Below are positions 8,550-17,541 of a stretch of DNA of 63,872 nt, one piece after another. Source of the stretch: CAZNEZ01 sp964572475 (GTDB lineage Bacteria; Bacillota; Clostridia; Lachnospirales; Lachnospiraceae); the NCBI GenBank assembly GCA_964572475.1, contig CAZNEZ010000008.1, forward strand, positions 1 through 63,872. Direction: 5' to 3'. Below the pieces are notes generated by a model that made no database searches, was not told the DNA's origin, and saw only the letters and a list, made by a program, of their open reading frames with translations. Numbering within the stretch: position 1 is the stretch's first letter; the number at the start of each line of letters is the position of its first letter. A program made the position numbers and the translations under genes.

Positions 8550-9295
8550 TGAATTATCATGTTTTAACACTATTTCCAGAGATGATAAATAATGGACTTA
8601 ATACAAGTATTACAGGACGAGCATTAAAAAATGAACTGATTAGCCTTGAAACTATTGATATAAGAGAATACACCAAGGAGAAACATGGTCACGTTGACGA
8701 TTATCCTTATGGTGGTGGGGCAGGTATGGTTATGCAGGCACAACCAGTATATGATACCTATCAGGTGTTAAAAGAGAGGATAGGCAGCGAGAAACCAAGA
8801 CTTATCTATCTTACACCTCAGGGAAAAGTATTTAATCAAACTATTGCTGAAGAACTTTCTAAGGAAGAAGACCTGATATTTCTTTGTGGTCATTATGAGG
8901 GAATTGACGAAAGAGTTCTAGAAATGATAGTAACTGATAATATTTCAATTGGAGATTATGTGCTTACTGGTGGAGAGTTACCAACAATGGTAATGATTGA
9001 TGCTATATCCAGACTAGTGCCAGGTGTTCTTAACAATGATGTTTCAGCTGAATTTGAAAGTTTTAATGATAATCTATTAGAATATCCACAGTATACAAGA
9101 CCAGAAGTGTTTATGGATAAAAAGGTGCCAGATGTTCTACTATCAGGTCATCATAAAAACATCGAGAAGTGGAGAAGAGAACAATCTCTTATTAGAACAG
9201 CACAGAGGAGACCAGATCTTCTTGAAAGCGCCAATCTTACTGAAGAAGATATTAAATTTTTGAATAAAAGAAAAAACTTGCAAATATTTAAGTAA
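8549..9295 (+). CDS. trmD: tRNA (guanine-N1)-methyltransferase TrmD
   Basis: The 248-aa SPOUT-class enzyme methylates G37 of tRNAs with S-adenosylmethionine, preventing frameshifting. Seen: MNYHVLTLFPEM start, HVDDYPYGGGAGMVMQ (about residues 48-63), the knot segment LCGHYEGIDERV (about 112) and IGDYVLTGGELP (about 133), and the C-terminal DVLLSGHHKNIEKWRRE. ATG 8549 overlaps the rimM stop codon, so the two are translationally coupled; a TTG one codon earlier is less likely. Confidence 0.97.
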   Translation: MNYHVLTLFPEMINNGLNTSITGRALKNELISLETIDIREYTKEKHGHVDDYPYGGGAGMVMQAQPVYDTYQVLKERIGSEKPRLIYLTPQGKVFNQTIAEELSKEEDLIFLCGHYEGIDERVLEMIVTDNISIGDYVLTGGELPTMVMIDAISRLVPGVLNNDVSAEFESFNDNLLEYPQYTRPEVFMDKKVPDVLLSGHHKNIEKWRREQSLIRTAQRRPDLLESANLTEEDIKFLNKRKNLQIFK

Positions 9296-9385
9296 TATGC
9301 TATTATTAATTACGTTGTGAAAATTGATGGTCCTCTGCTACATATTGTATTAAGAACATCGAATATATAAAGGAGGTTCATACAG

Positions 9386-9733
9386 ATGAACGAGATTATT
9401 AAGAATATTGAAGCTGCTCAGTTAAAAGAGTCAATTACAGAATTTAATGTTGGTGATACAATTAAAGTATATGCTAAGATTAAAGAAGGAAATCGTGAAA
9501 GAATTCAGGTTTTCGAGGGTACTGTTCTTAAAAGACAGGGTGGAAGCTCAAGAGAGACATTTACAGTAAGAAAGAATTCTAATGGTATTGGCGTTGAGAA
9601 AACATGGCCATTACATTCACCTACAATTGATAGAATCGAAGTTGTTAGATTAGGTAAGGTTAGAAGAGCTAGACTTAACTACTTAAGAGATAGAGTAGGT
9701 AAGGCTGCTAAGGTTAAAGAATTAGTTAAATAA
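9386..9733 (+). CDS. rplS: Ribosomal protein bL19
   Basis: The 115-aa protein has the L19 pattern (FNVGDTIKVYAKIKEGNRERIQVFEGTV as the beta core and a basic tail GKVRRARLNYLRDRVGKAAK) and sits at the subunit interface of the 50S. AAGGAGG precedes ATG 9386. The 90 bases between trmD and rplS could hold an L19 leader, but I see no convincing structure there. Confidence 0.98.
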   Translation: MNEIIKNIEAAQLKESITEFNVGDTIKVYAKIKEGNRERIQVFEGTVLKRQGGSSRETFTVRKNSNGIGVEKTWPLHSPTIDRIEVVRLGKVRRARLNYLRDRVGKAAKVKELVK

Positions 9734-9745
9734 TTTAACTTTGAT

Positions 9746-9783
9746 AAAGGGACAAGTACTTTTGCGTGCTAGTCCCTTTTTTA
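9746..9783 (+). terminator. Terminator after rplS
   Basis: AAAGGGAC pairs with GTCCCTTT across an imperfect inner stem, followed by a T6 run, 13 bases after the rplS stop. Confidence 0.75.
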
Positions 9784-9788
9784 CCTTA

Positions 9789-9870
9789 TAGTATATTAAG
9801 CAGTGGCGTGAAACATTTAAGAAGAATGCGAAGCATTCTTCTAAGTGCTTGTACCGACAAGCGCTTTTTT
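9789..9870 (+). repeat. Two-hairpin intergenic repeat, copy 2
   Basis: A degraded core A (AGCAGTGGCGTGAAAC, ending at 9813) is followed by hairpin 1 (9821-9841, identical to copy 1) and hairpin 2 (9843-9870), where AAGTGCTTGTACCGACAAGCGCTT keeps pairing through a G-T pair and ends in T6. It lies directly behind the rplS terminator and before lepB. Confidence 0.8.
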
Positions 9871-9915
9871 GAAAATAATATAATACAAGTGACATAAAAT
9901 TAGAGGTAGGTAGAT

Positions 9916-10479
9916 ATGGGATACTTCAACTATGTTCCTGAGAAGAATATATTGATAGATACAGTCCTCAAATGGATTGTTGATGTTGTTGCAGTTGCGA
10001 TGATAGCATTATTTTTAGTAATATACATGGGTGATCGGACAAGTATTGTTGGTAGCTCTATGATGCCAGCACTTGAGAACTCCGAGACGGTTCTTATTGA
10101 TAGATTGAGTTATAGGCTTGTGGAGCCTAAACGATTTGATGTTGTTGTATTCGATTCAGAAGAGTTGCCAGAAGGAAGTGAATACTTTGTAAAACGAATT
10201 ATTGGACTTCCAGGTGAGACTATTCAGATTAAGAATAATAAAATATATATTAATGATGTAGAACTAAAAGAAGATTACGGATATGAAGATTATATTGAAA
10301 GTGGTTACGCTGGTGAACCAATATTAGTCGGTGAAGATGAATACTTTGTATTAGGTGATAATAGAGAGATGAGCGAAGATAGTCGATTCTCATATGTAGG
10401 TAATATAAGTATTAAAGATATAGAAGGCAAGGCATGGTTTGTAGCAGCACCATTTAACAAATTGGGTTTTGTAGATTAG
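9916..10479 (+). CDS. lepB: Signal peptidase I (first of three)
   Basis: The 187-aa protein has one N-terminal membrane segment (about residues 24-42), then the SPase I domain: catalytic Ser in GSSMMPAL (about residue 51), catalytic Lys in FVKRIIGLPGE (about 95) and the box GDNREMSEDSR (about 150). It cleaves signal peptides outside the membrane. It precedes rbgA; two more full SPase I genes follow at 11407 and 12012. Confidence 0.93.
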   Translation: MGYFNYVPEKNILIDTVLKWIVDVVAVAMIALFLVIYMGDRTSIVGSSMMPALENSETVLIDRLSYRLVEPKRFDVVVFDSEELPEGSEYFVKRIIGLPGETIQIKNNKIYINDVELKEDYGYEDYIESGYAGEPILVGEDEYFVLGDNREMSEDSRFSYVGNISIKDIEGKAWFVAAPFNKLGFVD

Positions 10480-10547
10480 CAAATCATGTAAGGCAAACCT
10501 ACAATTTAACTATGTAGATTAACTAATATTTATGAATGGAGATTTTT

Positions 10548-11399
10548 ATGAATTATCAATGGTATCCTGGTCATATGACCAAAGCAAAGAGAATGATGGA
10601 AGAAGATATCAAGCTTATTGATGTTGTTATTGAACTTGTTGATGCTAGATTGCCACTTAGTAGTAGGAATCCAGATATAGATGAACTGGGAAAAAACAAA
10701 TCTAGACTTATATTACTTAATAAAGTAGACCTTGCTGAAGAAGAGGCTACTGAGCGATGGGCAGCATGGTTTAGAGCAAAGGGATATTATGTTATTAAGA
10801 TTAACTCAAAAACAGGACAAGGAATTAAAAGCATTAACAGTGTTATAGCAGAGGCTTGCAAGGCTAAAATAGAAAGAGATAGAGCCAGAGGCATTATTAA
10901 CCGACCAATTAGAGCTATGGTTGTAGGTATACCTAATGTTGGAAAGTCCACATTTATTAATTCATATGCAGGCAAAGCATGCACAAAAACAGGTAATAAA
11001 CCAGGAGTAACAAAAGGAAAACAATGGATTAGACTTAATAAGAATCTGGAATTATTAGATACACCAGGTATATTATGGCCAAGATTTGAGGATCAAAAGG
11101 TTGGACTTAGACTGGCATTAGTAGGTAGTATTAATGATGAAATCCTTAACACAGTAGAACTTTCCATGGAATTAATTAAATATGTGAGTAAGAACTATCA
11201 AGGATATATAGGTAAGAGATACGGGATTCTTGAGGATATAGATCCTGTTGTTATGCTAGAACGCATTGCAGATATTAGACAGTGCAAATTAAAAGGCGGT
11301 GAACTTGACCTTAATAAGGCTGCTGCTATTATTATGGATGATTTTAGGACTGGAAAAATGGGAAGGTTTACTCTTGAATTTCCAGCTAAGGAAGGCTGA
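10548..11399 (+). CDS. rbgA: Ribosome biogenesis GTPase RbgA (YlqF)
   Basis: The 283-aa protein is a circularly permuted GTPase: the G4 motif LNKVDLAEEE (about residue 57) comes before G1 GIPNVGKST (about 125) and G3 LDTPGILWP (about 170). The start NYQWYPGHMTKAKR is diagnostic. RbgA drives late 50S assembly. ATG 10548 follows GGAG with a 6-base gap; the in-frame ATG 10536 lies upstream of it. The neighbours rplS and rnhB match the Bacillus order, except for the inserted signal peptidase genes. Confidence 0.97.
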   Translation: MNYQWYPGHMTKAKRMMEEDIKLIDVVIELVDARLPLSSRNPDIDELGKNKSRLILLNKVDLAEEEATERWAAWFRAKGYYVIKINSKTGQGIKSINSVIAEACKAKIERDRARGIINRPIRAMVVGIPNVGKSTFINSYAGKACTKTGNKPGVTKGKQWIRLNKNLELLDTPGILWPRFEDQKVGLRLALVGSINDEILNTVELSMELIKYVSKNYQGYIGKRYGILEDIDPVVMLERIADIRQCKLKGGELDLNKAAAIIMDDFRTGKMGRFTLEFPAKEG

Positions 11400-11406
11400 T
11401 AATTCG

Positions 11407-11961
11407 ATGGAAGAAGACAAGAATATAGGAAAAAAACAAGTATTATATGTATGCCTGTATGTAGCGGCTATTTTTGTGATTGTTTTTTTGATTAATGGAT
11501 TTCTTATTGCCCCTACTAAAGTGGTTGGTACATCTATGCTTAATACATTGGCGGATGGAGATGTATTAATGGTTGATAAAGTTACTTATGATTTTAGAGA
11601 GCCTAAAAGATTTGAGATAGTTGTATTTCCATACCAATACAATAAATCAACTAATTTTGTAAAGAGAATAATAGGGCTTCCTGGTGAAAAGGTTGAGATT
11701 AAGGATTTTAATATATATATTAATGATGTATTGTTAGATGAATATTATGGAATATATGATGAAGAAGCACAAAATAGAATATCTAATTATGGACCAGTAA
11801 CTCTTGCAGCTGATGAATACTTTGTAATGGGAGATAATAGGGACCATAGCGATGATAGCCGTTCAGTAGATGTTGGAGTAGTAAAGGAAGATAATATTAT
11901 TGGACGGGCTATATTTAGAATATATCCGTTTAATGGATTTGGTTCGCTAAAAGATCAGTAA
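11407..11961 (+). CDS. lepB: Signal peptidase I (second of three)
   Basis: The 184-aa SPase I has a membrane segment at about residues 11-31, Ser in GTSMLNTLADGD (about residue 43), Lys in FVKRIIGLPGE (about 86) and GDNRDHSDDSR (about 145). All catalytic parts are intact. The true start is ATG 11407, 7 bases after the rbgA stop. The reading frame continues open upstream into rbgA, but that part is only an overlap in another frame. Confidence 0.93.
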   Translation: MEEDKNIGKKQVLYVCLYVAAIFVIVFLINGFLIAPTKVVGTSMLNTLADGDVLMVDKVTYDFREPKRFEIVVFPYQYNKSTNFVKRIIGLPGEKVEIKDFNIYINDVLLDEYYGIYDEEAQNRISNYGPVTLAADEYFVMGDNRDHSDDSRSVDVGVVKEDNIIGRAIFRIYPFNGFGSLKDQ

Positions 11962-12011
11962 CAGTAGTTATAATATCTGAATTTATTATATTTAGGAAGA
12001 AGGTATGAAAG

Positions 12012-12659
12012 GTGCACTCAGAAGAATATAAGCAAGATAAATTAGAAGATACTTATAGTGATATTTCTAATGATAATAAAATAGTTGAAAAAATACATGA
12101 GTTTAATGTTAATAAGAAAAAGAAAACCCTATTCAATTCATATCTTGAATTAGGTATATACATATTGCTTGCCTTTGCTGCCTGCTATCTGATTGTTACA
12201 TTTGTGGGACAAAGGACAGTGGTTGATGGTAAATCTATGGAGACTACACTTTCTGATGGCGATAATTTAATAGTAGATAAGCTGTCATACAGGTTTAATG
12301 ATCCTAAGAGATATGATATTATTGTATTTCCGTATCATGAAAGTGTTAAAGGTGATGTTCATTATATTAAGCGTATTATTGGACTTCCGGGAGAGACGAT
12401 TCAGATATCAGGAGGTAAAATATACATAGATGGTGAAGAGCTTGAGGATAAATATGGATATTATTATGATGGAAAAGAGTTAGAGCCGGGTATGGCACAG
12501 AATCCTATATACATCAATGAAGATGAGTATTTTGTAATGGGTGATAATAGAAATGCAAGTTCTGATAGCAGAGTAATCGGCTGCATTAAAAAAGAAGATA
12601 TAACTGGAAAAGCTATTTTTAGAATTTTTCCGTTTAGTAATATAGGGTCTGTTTATTGA
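12012..12659 (+). CDS. lepB: Signal peptidase I (third of three)
   Basis: The 215-aa SPase I has a longer charged cytoplasmic N-terminus (about 45 residues) before its membrane segment (about 48-66). Ser in GKSMETTLSDGD (about residue 76), Lys in YIKRIIGLPGE and GDNRNASSDSR are all present. GTG 12012 is taken as start because AGGAAGAAGG lies 8 bases upstream. A 12-residue insertion before the last box (KELEPGMAQNPI) sets it apart from the other two, suggesting different substrates. Confidence 0.92.
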   Translation: MHSEEYKQDKLEDTYSDISNDNKIVEKIHEFNVNKKKKTLFNSYLELGIYILLAFAACYLIVTFVGQRTVVDGKSMETTLSDGDNLIVDKLSYRFNDPKRYDIIVFPYHESVKGDVHYIKRIIGLPGETIQISGGKIYIDGEELEDKYGYYYDGKELEPGMAQNPIYINEDEYFVMGDNRNASSDSRVIGCIKKEDITGKAIFRIFPFSNIGSVY

Positions 12660-12699
12660 CAGATCCTGTTAATATTAAAAAAAGGAGAGCTACAAACCT

Positions 12700-13458
12700 A
12701 TGAATATTGCAATTAATGAAATAAAACTTATATTAGAAAATACAGAGATATCTTTACTTAATGATAGAGTTAAGGAGTTTAGAGATGATAAAAGAAAATC
12801 AGTGCTATCCATGCTTGACAGGTATGCTAAAAAGTATCAAAAATACCTTGATGAGGTTGAACGTACTGATAGAATGAAGGAATTTGAAAGAAAGTATCCA
12901 GAGTGCCAATATATTTGTGGAATAGACGAGGTAGGAAGAGGACCACTTGCAGGACCTGTGGTTGCAGGTGCGGTAATACTACCAAAAGATTGTAATATTC
13001 TATATATTAATGATTCAAAACAGTTGACAGCAGCTAAAAGAGACGAGCTATATGAAATTATCATGGAACAGGCTATAGCTACTGGAATTGGAGTTGTAAG
13101 TCCTAAAGTTATTGATGAGATTAATATTCTAAATGCAACTTATGAAGCAATGAGAATAGCTATTACTAATTTAGGTGTAACACCCGATATATTATTGAAT
13201 GATGCTGTCACAATTCCAAAAGTTAACATTAGGCAAATTCCAATAATAAAAGGTGATGCAAAGAGTATATCAATTGCTTCAGCTAGTATAATTGCAAAAG
13301 TTACAAGAGACAGAATGATGGAAGAATATGACAAGATTTATCCTGAATATGGATTTGCCTCCAATAAGGGATATGGAAGTGAAAAACATATTCAGGCAAT
13401 TAAAGAAATCGGTAAGTCTCCTATTCATAGGGATAGCTTCATTAAAAATTTTGTGTAA
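12700..13458 (+). CDS. rnhB: Ribonuclease HII
   Basis: The 252-aa enzyme removes ribonucleotides and RNA from RNA/DNA hybrids. Seen: GIDEVGRGPLAGPVVAGAV (about residues 73-91) with the catalytic Asp-Glu pair, LNDAV (about 165) and KGDAKSISIASASIIAKVTRD (about 183). The N-terminal extension of about 70 helical residues is usual in the Firmicute RnhB subtype. GGAG precedes ATG 12700. Confidence 0.97.
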   Translation: MNIAINEIKLILENTEISLLNDRVKEFRDDKRKSVLSMLDRYAKKYQKYLDEVERTDRMKEFERKYPECQYICGIDEVGRGPLAGPVVAGAVILPKDCNILYINDSKQLTAAKRDELYEIIMEQAIATGIGVVSPKVIDEINILNATYEAMRIAITNLGVTPDILLNDAVTIPKVNIRQIPIIKGDAKSISIASASIIAKVTRDRMMEEYDKIYPEYGFASNKGYGSEKHIQAIKEIGKSPIHRDSFIKNFV

Positions 13459-13474
13459 GTACATGGAGACGGAT

Positions 13475-15136
13475 ATGCAGATATCATTAGAAAACAATTC
13501 TATAAATGAATATGAAAATAATAGTACCAATATCAGCACTAATTCCGATATAAAAGTTGGTGAAACTGGTGCAGCAAACATACCCAATACATCTGTCAGT
13601 GACAAATCTGGAATAACAAGTCTACAGGCAGGTGATCTTTTTGATGCGGGAATAAGTGATATTGTAGGCCATGAAATAAAGATAATTCTAGGAAATGGTG
13701 AGATTTTAAAAGCAAAGTTACAGGATAATATTAGCTTTAATATAGGAGATGATGTAACATTTTTAGTGAAAAATAATATAGAAGGTCATATTGAGATAAA
13801 ACCTATTCAGTCAGATATGTCTAATGGAAATATGTCAACAATGATTAAGGCTTTGGAATCAGCTAATGTTCAGGTTAATGCTACAAACATTAAAATGGTA
13901 GAGGAGCTTATGGTACAAGGGCAGGCAATAAATAAGGATATATTGTTGGATATGGTTAAATTATCTAATAAGTTTCCGAATGCGGGTTCAGAAAGCATAG
14001 TGGCCCTGCACAAATTTGATATGCCAGTTACAGAGGAAAATATACAACAGTTTAATGCGTATAAAGAATATAATAGTAATATTTCAAGTATTATAAATGA
14101 CATATCACAGGACTTGACAAGCGTTGTGATTGATAGAATTAAGGCAGATGTCGAACAGATATCCATGAATCAGACGAGTAAAGTTCTGGTAAATATTAAT
14201 GGGGAAAGTACTAATTTGACAGATTCTAATCAAACAAATCAATTGGATATTAATACAAAAGAGATGACTATTGCATCTTTGCCCACTAAAATGCCAGTAA
14301 CTGACTTGTTAGCCAAAATATATAACATATTTAATAGTGATAGTATTCAAGAAAATGTAGCTAATAGAACAGATGACCATTTTAACAATAATGTCAAAAA
14401 TAATATAAAAAATGATATAAATAGTATTTTAGAATTGATTAAGAATAATAAAATCCCAGATAATCAATCAATAAGTGAATTGATTGATAAAACAGTAAGT
14501 GAATTGATTGATAAAACAGTAAGAAAACTTATAACTAATAATTGGAGAATAAATGCAGAAGAATTGTTAGCTTCTCCAAACAAAAAAGAACAGATTTCAT
14601 CGCTGTTTTTAAGAATCAGGAATCAAACAGAGCAACTCATGGAATTATCCAACACTTTAGGCAAATCCGAATCTAAACTGTCAACAGATTTATCAAATAT
14701 GAAGAACAATATGAATTTTATGAATGATATGAATAACTTTGCTTCTTATACACAGATTCCAATTAAATTTGCTTCAAAGGAAACCAACAGCGAACTGTAT
14801 GTACTTAATAAAATGAAAGGAAAAACAGTGGAAGGTCAGGCTATTACAGCTTTTCTTCATCTAGACATGGACAATCTGGGTGCAACAGATGTACATATTA
14901 GTTTAAAAGGACAACATGTAAATACTAAGTTCGTACTTGATAATGATGAAGCTATGGATATAGTAGAAAAACATTTTTCGGAATTACAGAAACATTTAGA
15001 AGATAAAGGATTTATTGTTGAATATTCGGTAGAAGAACTAAATAAAAAAGAACCATCTAAAACTATTTTTGAAAAAATATTTGAGATAGATGAAAAAACC
15101 AAAGTAAAAAGATATTCTTTTGATGTAAGAGCATAG
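13475..15136 (+). CDS. FliK-like hook-length-control domain protein (YlqG-like)
   Basis: This 553-aa protein is low-complexity and Asn/Ser/Asp-rich through most of its length. Near the C-terminus (about residues 455-525) it shows a FliK_C-like fold: FLHLDMDNLGATDVHISLKGQ followed by an alternating strand/helix pattern. In Bacillus the matching position after rnhB holds ylqG, next to the FlhB-tail protein ylqH, as here. ATG 13475 is preferred: GGAG lies 6 bases upstream, and the frame extends back into rnhB only as an overlap. Function unknown; a link to type III export is suggested by domain content, but no other flagellar gene is in the window. Confidence 0.7.
   Translation: MQISLENNSINEYENNSTNISTNSDIKVGETGAANIPNTSVSDKSGITSLQAGDLFDAGISDIVGHEIKIILGNGEILKAKLQDNISFNIGDDVTFLVKNNIEGHIEIKPIQSDMSNGNMSTMIKALESANVQVNATNIKMVEELMVQGQAINKDILLDMVKLSNKFPNAGSESIVALHKFDMPVTEENIQQFNAYKEYNSNISSIINDISQDLTSVVIDRIKADVEQISMNQTSKVLVNINGESTNLTDSNQTNQLDINTKEMTIASLPTKMPVTDLLAKIYNIFNSDSIQENVANRTDDHFNNNVKNNIKNDINSILELIKNNKIPDNQSISELIDKTVSELIDKTVRKLITNNWRINAEELLASPNKKEQISSLFLRIRNQTEQLMELSNTLGKSESKLSTDLSNMKNNMNFMNDMNNFASYTQIPIKFASKETNSELYVLNKMKGKTVEGQAITAFLHLDMDNLGATDVHISLKGQHVNTKFVLDNDEAMDIVEKHFSELQKHLEDKGFIVEYSVEELNKKEPSKTIFEKIFEIDEKTKVKRYSFDVRA
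14473..14520 (+). repeat. 24-bp exact tandem duplication in the FliK-like gene
   Basis: AAGTGAATTGATTGATAAAA plus CAGT occurs twice in a row (14473-14496, 14497-14520), encoding SELIDKTV twice. It is in frame, so the protein is kept intact. Confidence 0.95.
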
Positions 15137-15150
15137 TAAAGGAGCTATTT

Positions 15151-15423
15151 ATGGCTGAAAAGAAAAAGATGGCAGTTGCCCTACAGTATAATAAGGGAGA
15201 TGATGCACCTACTGTTGTAGCATCTGGACAGGGAATATTAGCTGATAAAATTGTAAATGTTGCTAAAGATTCGGATGTACCTGTATATGAAGATGCGCCA
15301 TTGGCAAAGACATTATCTAAACTTGAAATAGGCGATGCAATTCCACCAGAATTATATGAAGTAGTAGCTGAAATATTGGTATTTGTTGATAGAATGGACA
15401 AAATAAAGGCAAAACTGCTTTAA
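15151..15423 (+). CDS. Stand-alone FlhB C-terminal domain protein (YlqH-like)
   Basis: The 90-aa protein matches only the cytoplasmic tail of FlhB/YscU: AVALQYNKGDDAPTVVASG, DVPVYEDAPLAKTLSKLEIG and IPPELYEVVAEILVFV. In full FlhB this part starts after the self-cleavage site NPTH; here the protein begins right where the cleaved tail would, and no NPTH is present. It follows the FliK-like gene by 14 bases, so FliK/FlhB-tail contact is plausible outside flagella. Confidence 0.85.
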   Translation: MAEKKKMAVALQYNKGDDAPTVVASGQGILADKIVNVAKDSDVPVYEDAPLAKTLSKLEIGDAIPPELYEVVAEILVFVDRMDKIKAKLL

Positions 15424-15459
15424 TTAAAAATCAATAGGTAATGGAGGGTATGCTTTAAT

Positions 15460-15819
15460 ATGAATAAGAAGAATAATAGAGAAATCGGTGGACAAAATGA
15501 GCTTATCGCGGCGGATAAGCTGCGAGAAAGTGGTTATGAGATTATTGAAATGAACTACAGAAATAAAACTGGTGAAATAGATATTATAGCTAAAGATGGA
15601 AAATATCTTGTGTTTGTAGAAGTTAAGTATAGGAAATCACATATTTCTGGATATCCGGAAGAGGCGGTAGATATTAGAAAACAGAAAAGAATATTAAAGA
15701 CTGCACAATATTATCTTTTAGAACACAATATATCATATGAAACACCATGCAGATTTGATGTTATAGCTTTGGATGATGAAGGGATAAGAATTATTGAAAA
15801 TGGATTTGGAGGAATTTAA
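15460..15819 (+). CDS. YraN family (UPF0102) endonuclease-like protein
   Basis: The 119-aa protein has the Holliday-junction-resolvase-like fold with motif GEIDIIAKDGKYLVFVEVKYR (about residues 38-58), the D...E-x-K core of the PD-(D/E)XK superfamily. The biological role of the family is not settled. Position after rnhB and the FlhB-tail gene is conserved in many Firmicutes. Confidence 0.92.
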   Translation: MNKKNNREIGGQNELIAADKLRESGYEIIEMNYRNKTGEIDIIAKDGKYLVFVEVKYRKSHISGYPEEAVDIRKQKRILKTAQYYLLEHNISYETPCRFDVIALDDEGIRIIENGFGGI

Positions 15820-15820
15820 G

Positions 15821-16711
15821 TTGGAAACTAATGAAATAAAGCCAGGTAAAGTTAAAATATATAAAAAGCCGGGTATGATAAAAACGACAACTATTATAGA
15901 TGGAGAAGTACCATATATAAGTTATGATATATTAGAAAAAACAGGATTAGTAATAAATGCATTTTCAACAAGAGTTGGAGGAATTAGCAGTGGATATGCA
16001 AAATCAATGAATTTTGCAGTGACGAGGGAAGATTGTTATGAAGAGAATGAGAATAAGGCACAGAATATAATAAATGAAAACTATAGAATCTTTTGCAATG
16101 CAGTAGGTCTGGATTATACCAATGTTGTTACTTCAGACCAGACACACACAACCAATATTAGAATTGTGGGAAAAGCCGACTGTGGTAAAGGTATTCTGAA
16201 AAAAAGAGACTATCATGATATAGATGGACTTATTACGAACGAACCAGAGGTTATACTTGCAACAGCATATGCAGATTGTGTACCACTGTATTTCCTTGAT
16301 CCTGTAAAAAGAGTAATAGGACTGGCTCATTCGGGCTGGCGTGGTACTGTTAATAAGATAGGCAGGTTAACAATAGAGGCTATGAGGGCTAACTATAGCT
16401 GTAAACCCGAGGATATTATCTGCTGTATTGGACCATCTATCTGCGTAGACTGCTATGAAGTGAGTTTAGATGTTATAGAAGAATTTGTTAAAAATGGATT
16501 CAGCAGAGAAATATATATTGATAAGTCAAACGGAAAATTTCAACTTAACCTCTGGAAAGCAAACAAGGAAGTATTGATAGAAGCAGGTGCTAAGGAAGAA
16601 AATATATATCTTCCCGACATATGTACATGCTGTAATAAAGACTTTATATTTTCGCATAGAGGGCTTAATGGAAAAAGAGGTGTCGCAAATTCGCTGTTAA
16701 TGCTGAAATAA
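15821..16711 (+). CDS. pgeF: Laccase-domain purine nucleoside phosphorylase (YfiH/PgeF family)
   Basis: The 296-aa protein shows the zinc-site signature of the family: TSDQTHTTNI, AYADCVPLYFLD, IGLAHSGWRGTV and CIGPSICVDCYEV (His, Cys, His). Members cleave adenosine/inosine and some edit peptidoglycan precursors. TTG 15821 is the likely start because GGAGG (15808-15812) lies 8 bases before it, inside the end of yraN; the earlier ATG in this frame overlaps yraN and lacks a site. Confidence 0.88.
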   Translation: METNEIKPGKVKIYKKPGMIKTTTIIDGEVPYISYDILEKTGLVINAFSTRVGGISSGYAKSMNFAVTREDCYEENENKAQNIINENYRIFCNAVGLDYTNVVTSDQTHTTNIRIVGKADCGKGILKKRDYHDIDGLITNEPEVILATAYADCVPLYFLDPVKRVIGLAHSGWRGTVNKIGRLTIEAMRANYSCKPEDIICCIGPSICVDCYEVSLDVIEEFVKNGFSREIYIDKSNGKFQLNLWKANKEVLIEAGAKEENIYLPDICTCCNKDFIFSHRGLNGKRGVANSLLMLK

Positions 16712-16714
16712 AGG

Positions 16715-16742
16715 TTGTGTTTGAGCCGATATATGTTATAAT
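16715..16742 (+). promoter_or_regulatory. Promoter of the capsule/EPS regulatory operon
   Basis: TTGTGT (16715-16720), 16 bp, then a perfect TATAAT (16737-16742), 50 bases before the cpsB-like start. Moderate support: the -35 box is weak. Confidence 0.5.
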
Positions 16743-16792
16743 TATTCGTGACTATGTTATAAAACTATATAAATACATTTGAAAGGTACAAG

Positions 16793-17518
16793 ATGAGTGA
16801 ATATATAGATATTCATTGTCATATTATCCCACAAGTGGATGATGGAGCTAAGGATTATTCTATATCAAAAGAAATGCTTGATATAGCCAGAGACAATGGA
16901 ATAAAAACAATTATAGTAACACCCCATTTTCATTATGGGAAGAGTACGATATCTAAGAAGGATATGAGTACAAGAATTGATGAATTTAAGAAAAAGATAA
17001 AAAAAGATGGGTATGATATAAATATCTATCAAGGCAATGAGGTATTTTATCAATATGATATTACAGATGATATCCTGAATGGAAATATATCTACGATGAA
17101 TGACAGCAGATATGTACTTGCAGAGTTCTTACCATCAGCTGAATACAACTATATTAAGAATGCTGTTTTGGAGTTCCTTAATAATGGCTATTTACCTATT
17201 ATTGCTCATGTTGAGAGGTATGCGTGCATTAACAGCGATATTGAAAAAGTTAGAGAACTTATACATATGGGAGCATATATTCAGATGAATGCATCTTCAA
17301 TAGTTGGCGATTATGGAAAAGAAATTAAGAAATTTTGTAAGCTTGCCATAAAAGAGAATGTGATACATTTTTTGGCAACAGATGCGCATAGTGCTGGTCA
17401 TAGAGCTCCAAGACTTGAAGCGTGCATTAAAAAAGTAAAAAGATATGCAGGTGAAGAAGCAGTAATGCGACTACTTATAAATAATCCACAAAAAATCATA
17501 GAAAATCAGGATATATAA
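16793..17518 (+). CDS. CpsB/YwqE-type tyrosine-protein phosphatase
   Basis: The 241-aa PHP-domain phosphatase begins with the metal-binding motif YIDIHCHIIPQVDDGAKD, followed by VTPHFHYG (about residue 45), IAHVERY (about 138) and FLATDAHSAGHRAP (about 192). It removes phosphate from the tyrosine cluster of the BY-kinase encoded two genes downstream and thereby controls capsule/EPS export. Operon spacing to the next gene is 23 bases. Confidence 0.93.
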   Translation: MSEYIDIHCHIIPQVDDGAKDYSISKEMLDIARDNGIKTIIVTPHFHYGKSTISKKDMSTRIDEFKKKIKKDGYDINIYQGNEVFYQYDITDDILNGNISTMNDSRYVLAEFLPSAEYNYIKNAVLEFLNNGYLPIIAHVERYACINSDIEKVRELIHMGAYIQMNASSIVGDYGKEIKKFCKLAIKENVIHFLATDAHSAGHRAPRLEACIKKVKRYAGEEAVMRLLINNPQKIIENQDI

Positions 17519-17541
17519 AGAATACACGGAGGATGGAATTG

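Noticed and set aside
9296..9385. L19 leader RNA
   Set aside because: Gene position fits, but I see no clear conserved stems in the 90 bases.
11299..11406. N-terminal extension of the second signal peptidase into rbgA
   Set aside because: The extension is the rbgA sequence in another frame; ATG 11407 directly precedes the membrane segment as in the paralogues.
13328..13474. Extension of the FliK-like frame into rnhB
   Set aside because: The added residues are an alternative frame of rnhB; a proper ribosome site is at 13465 for ATG 13475.
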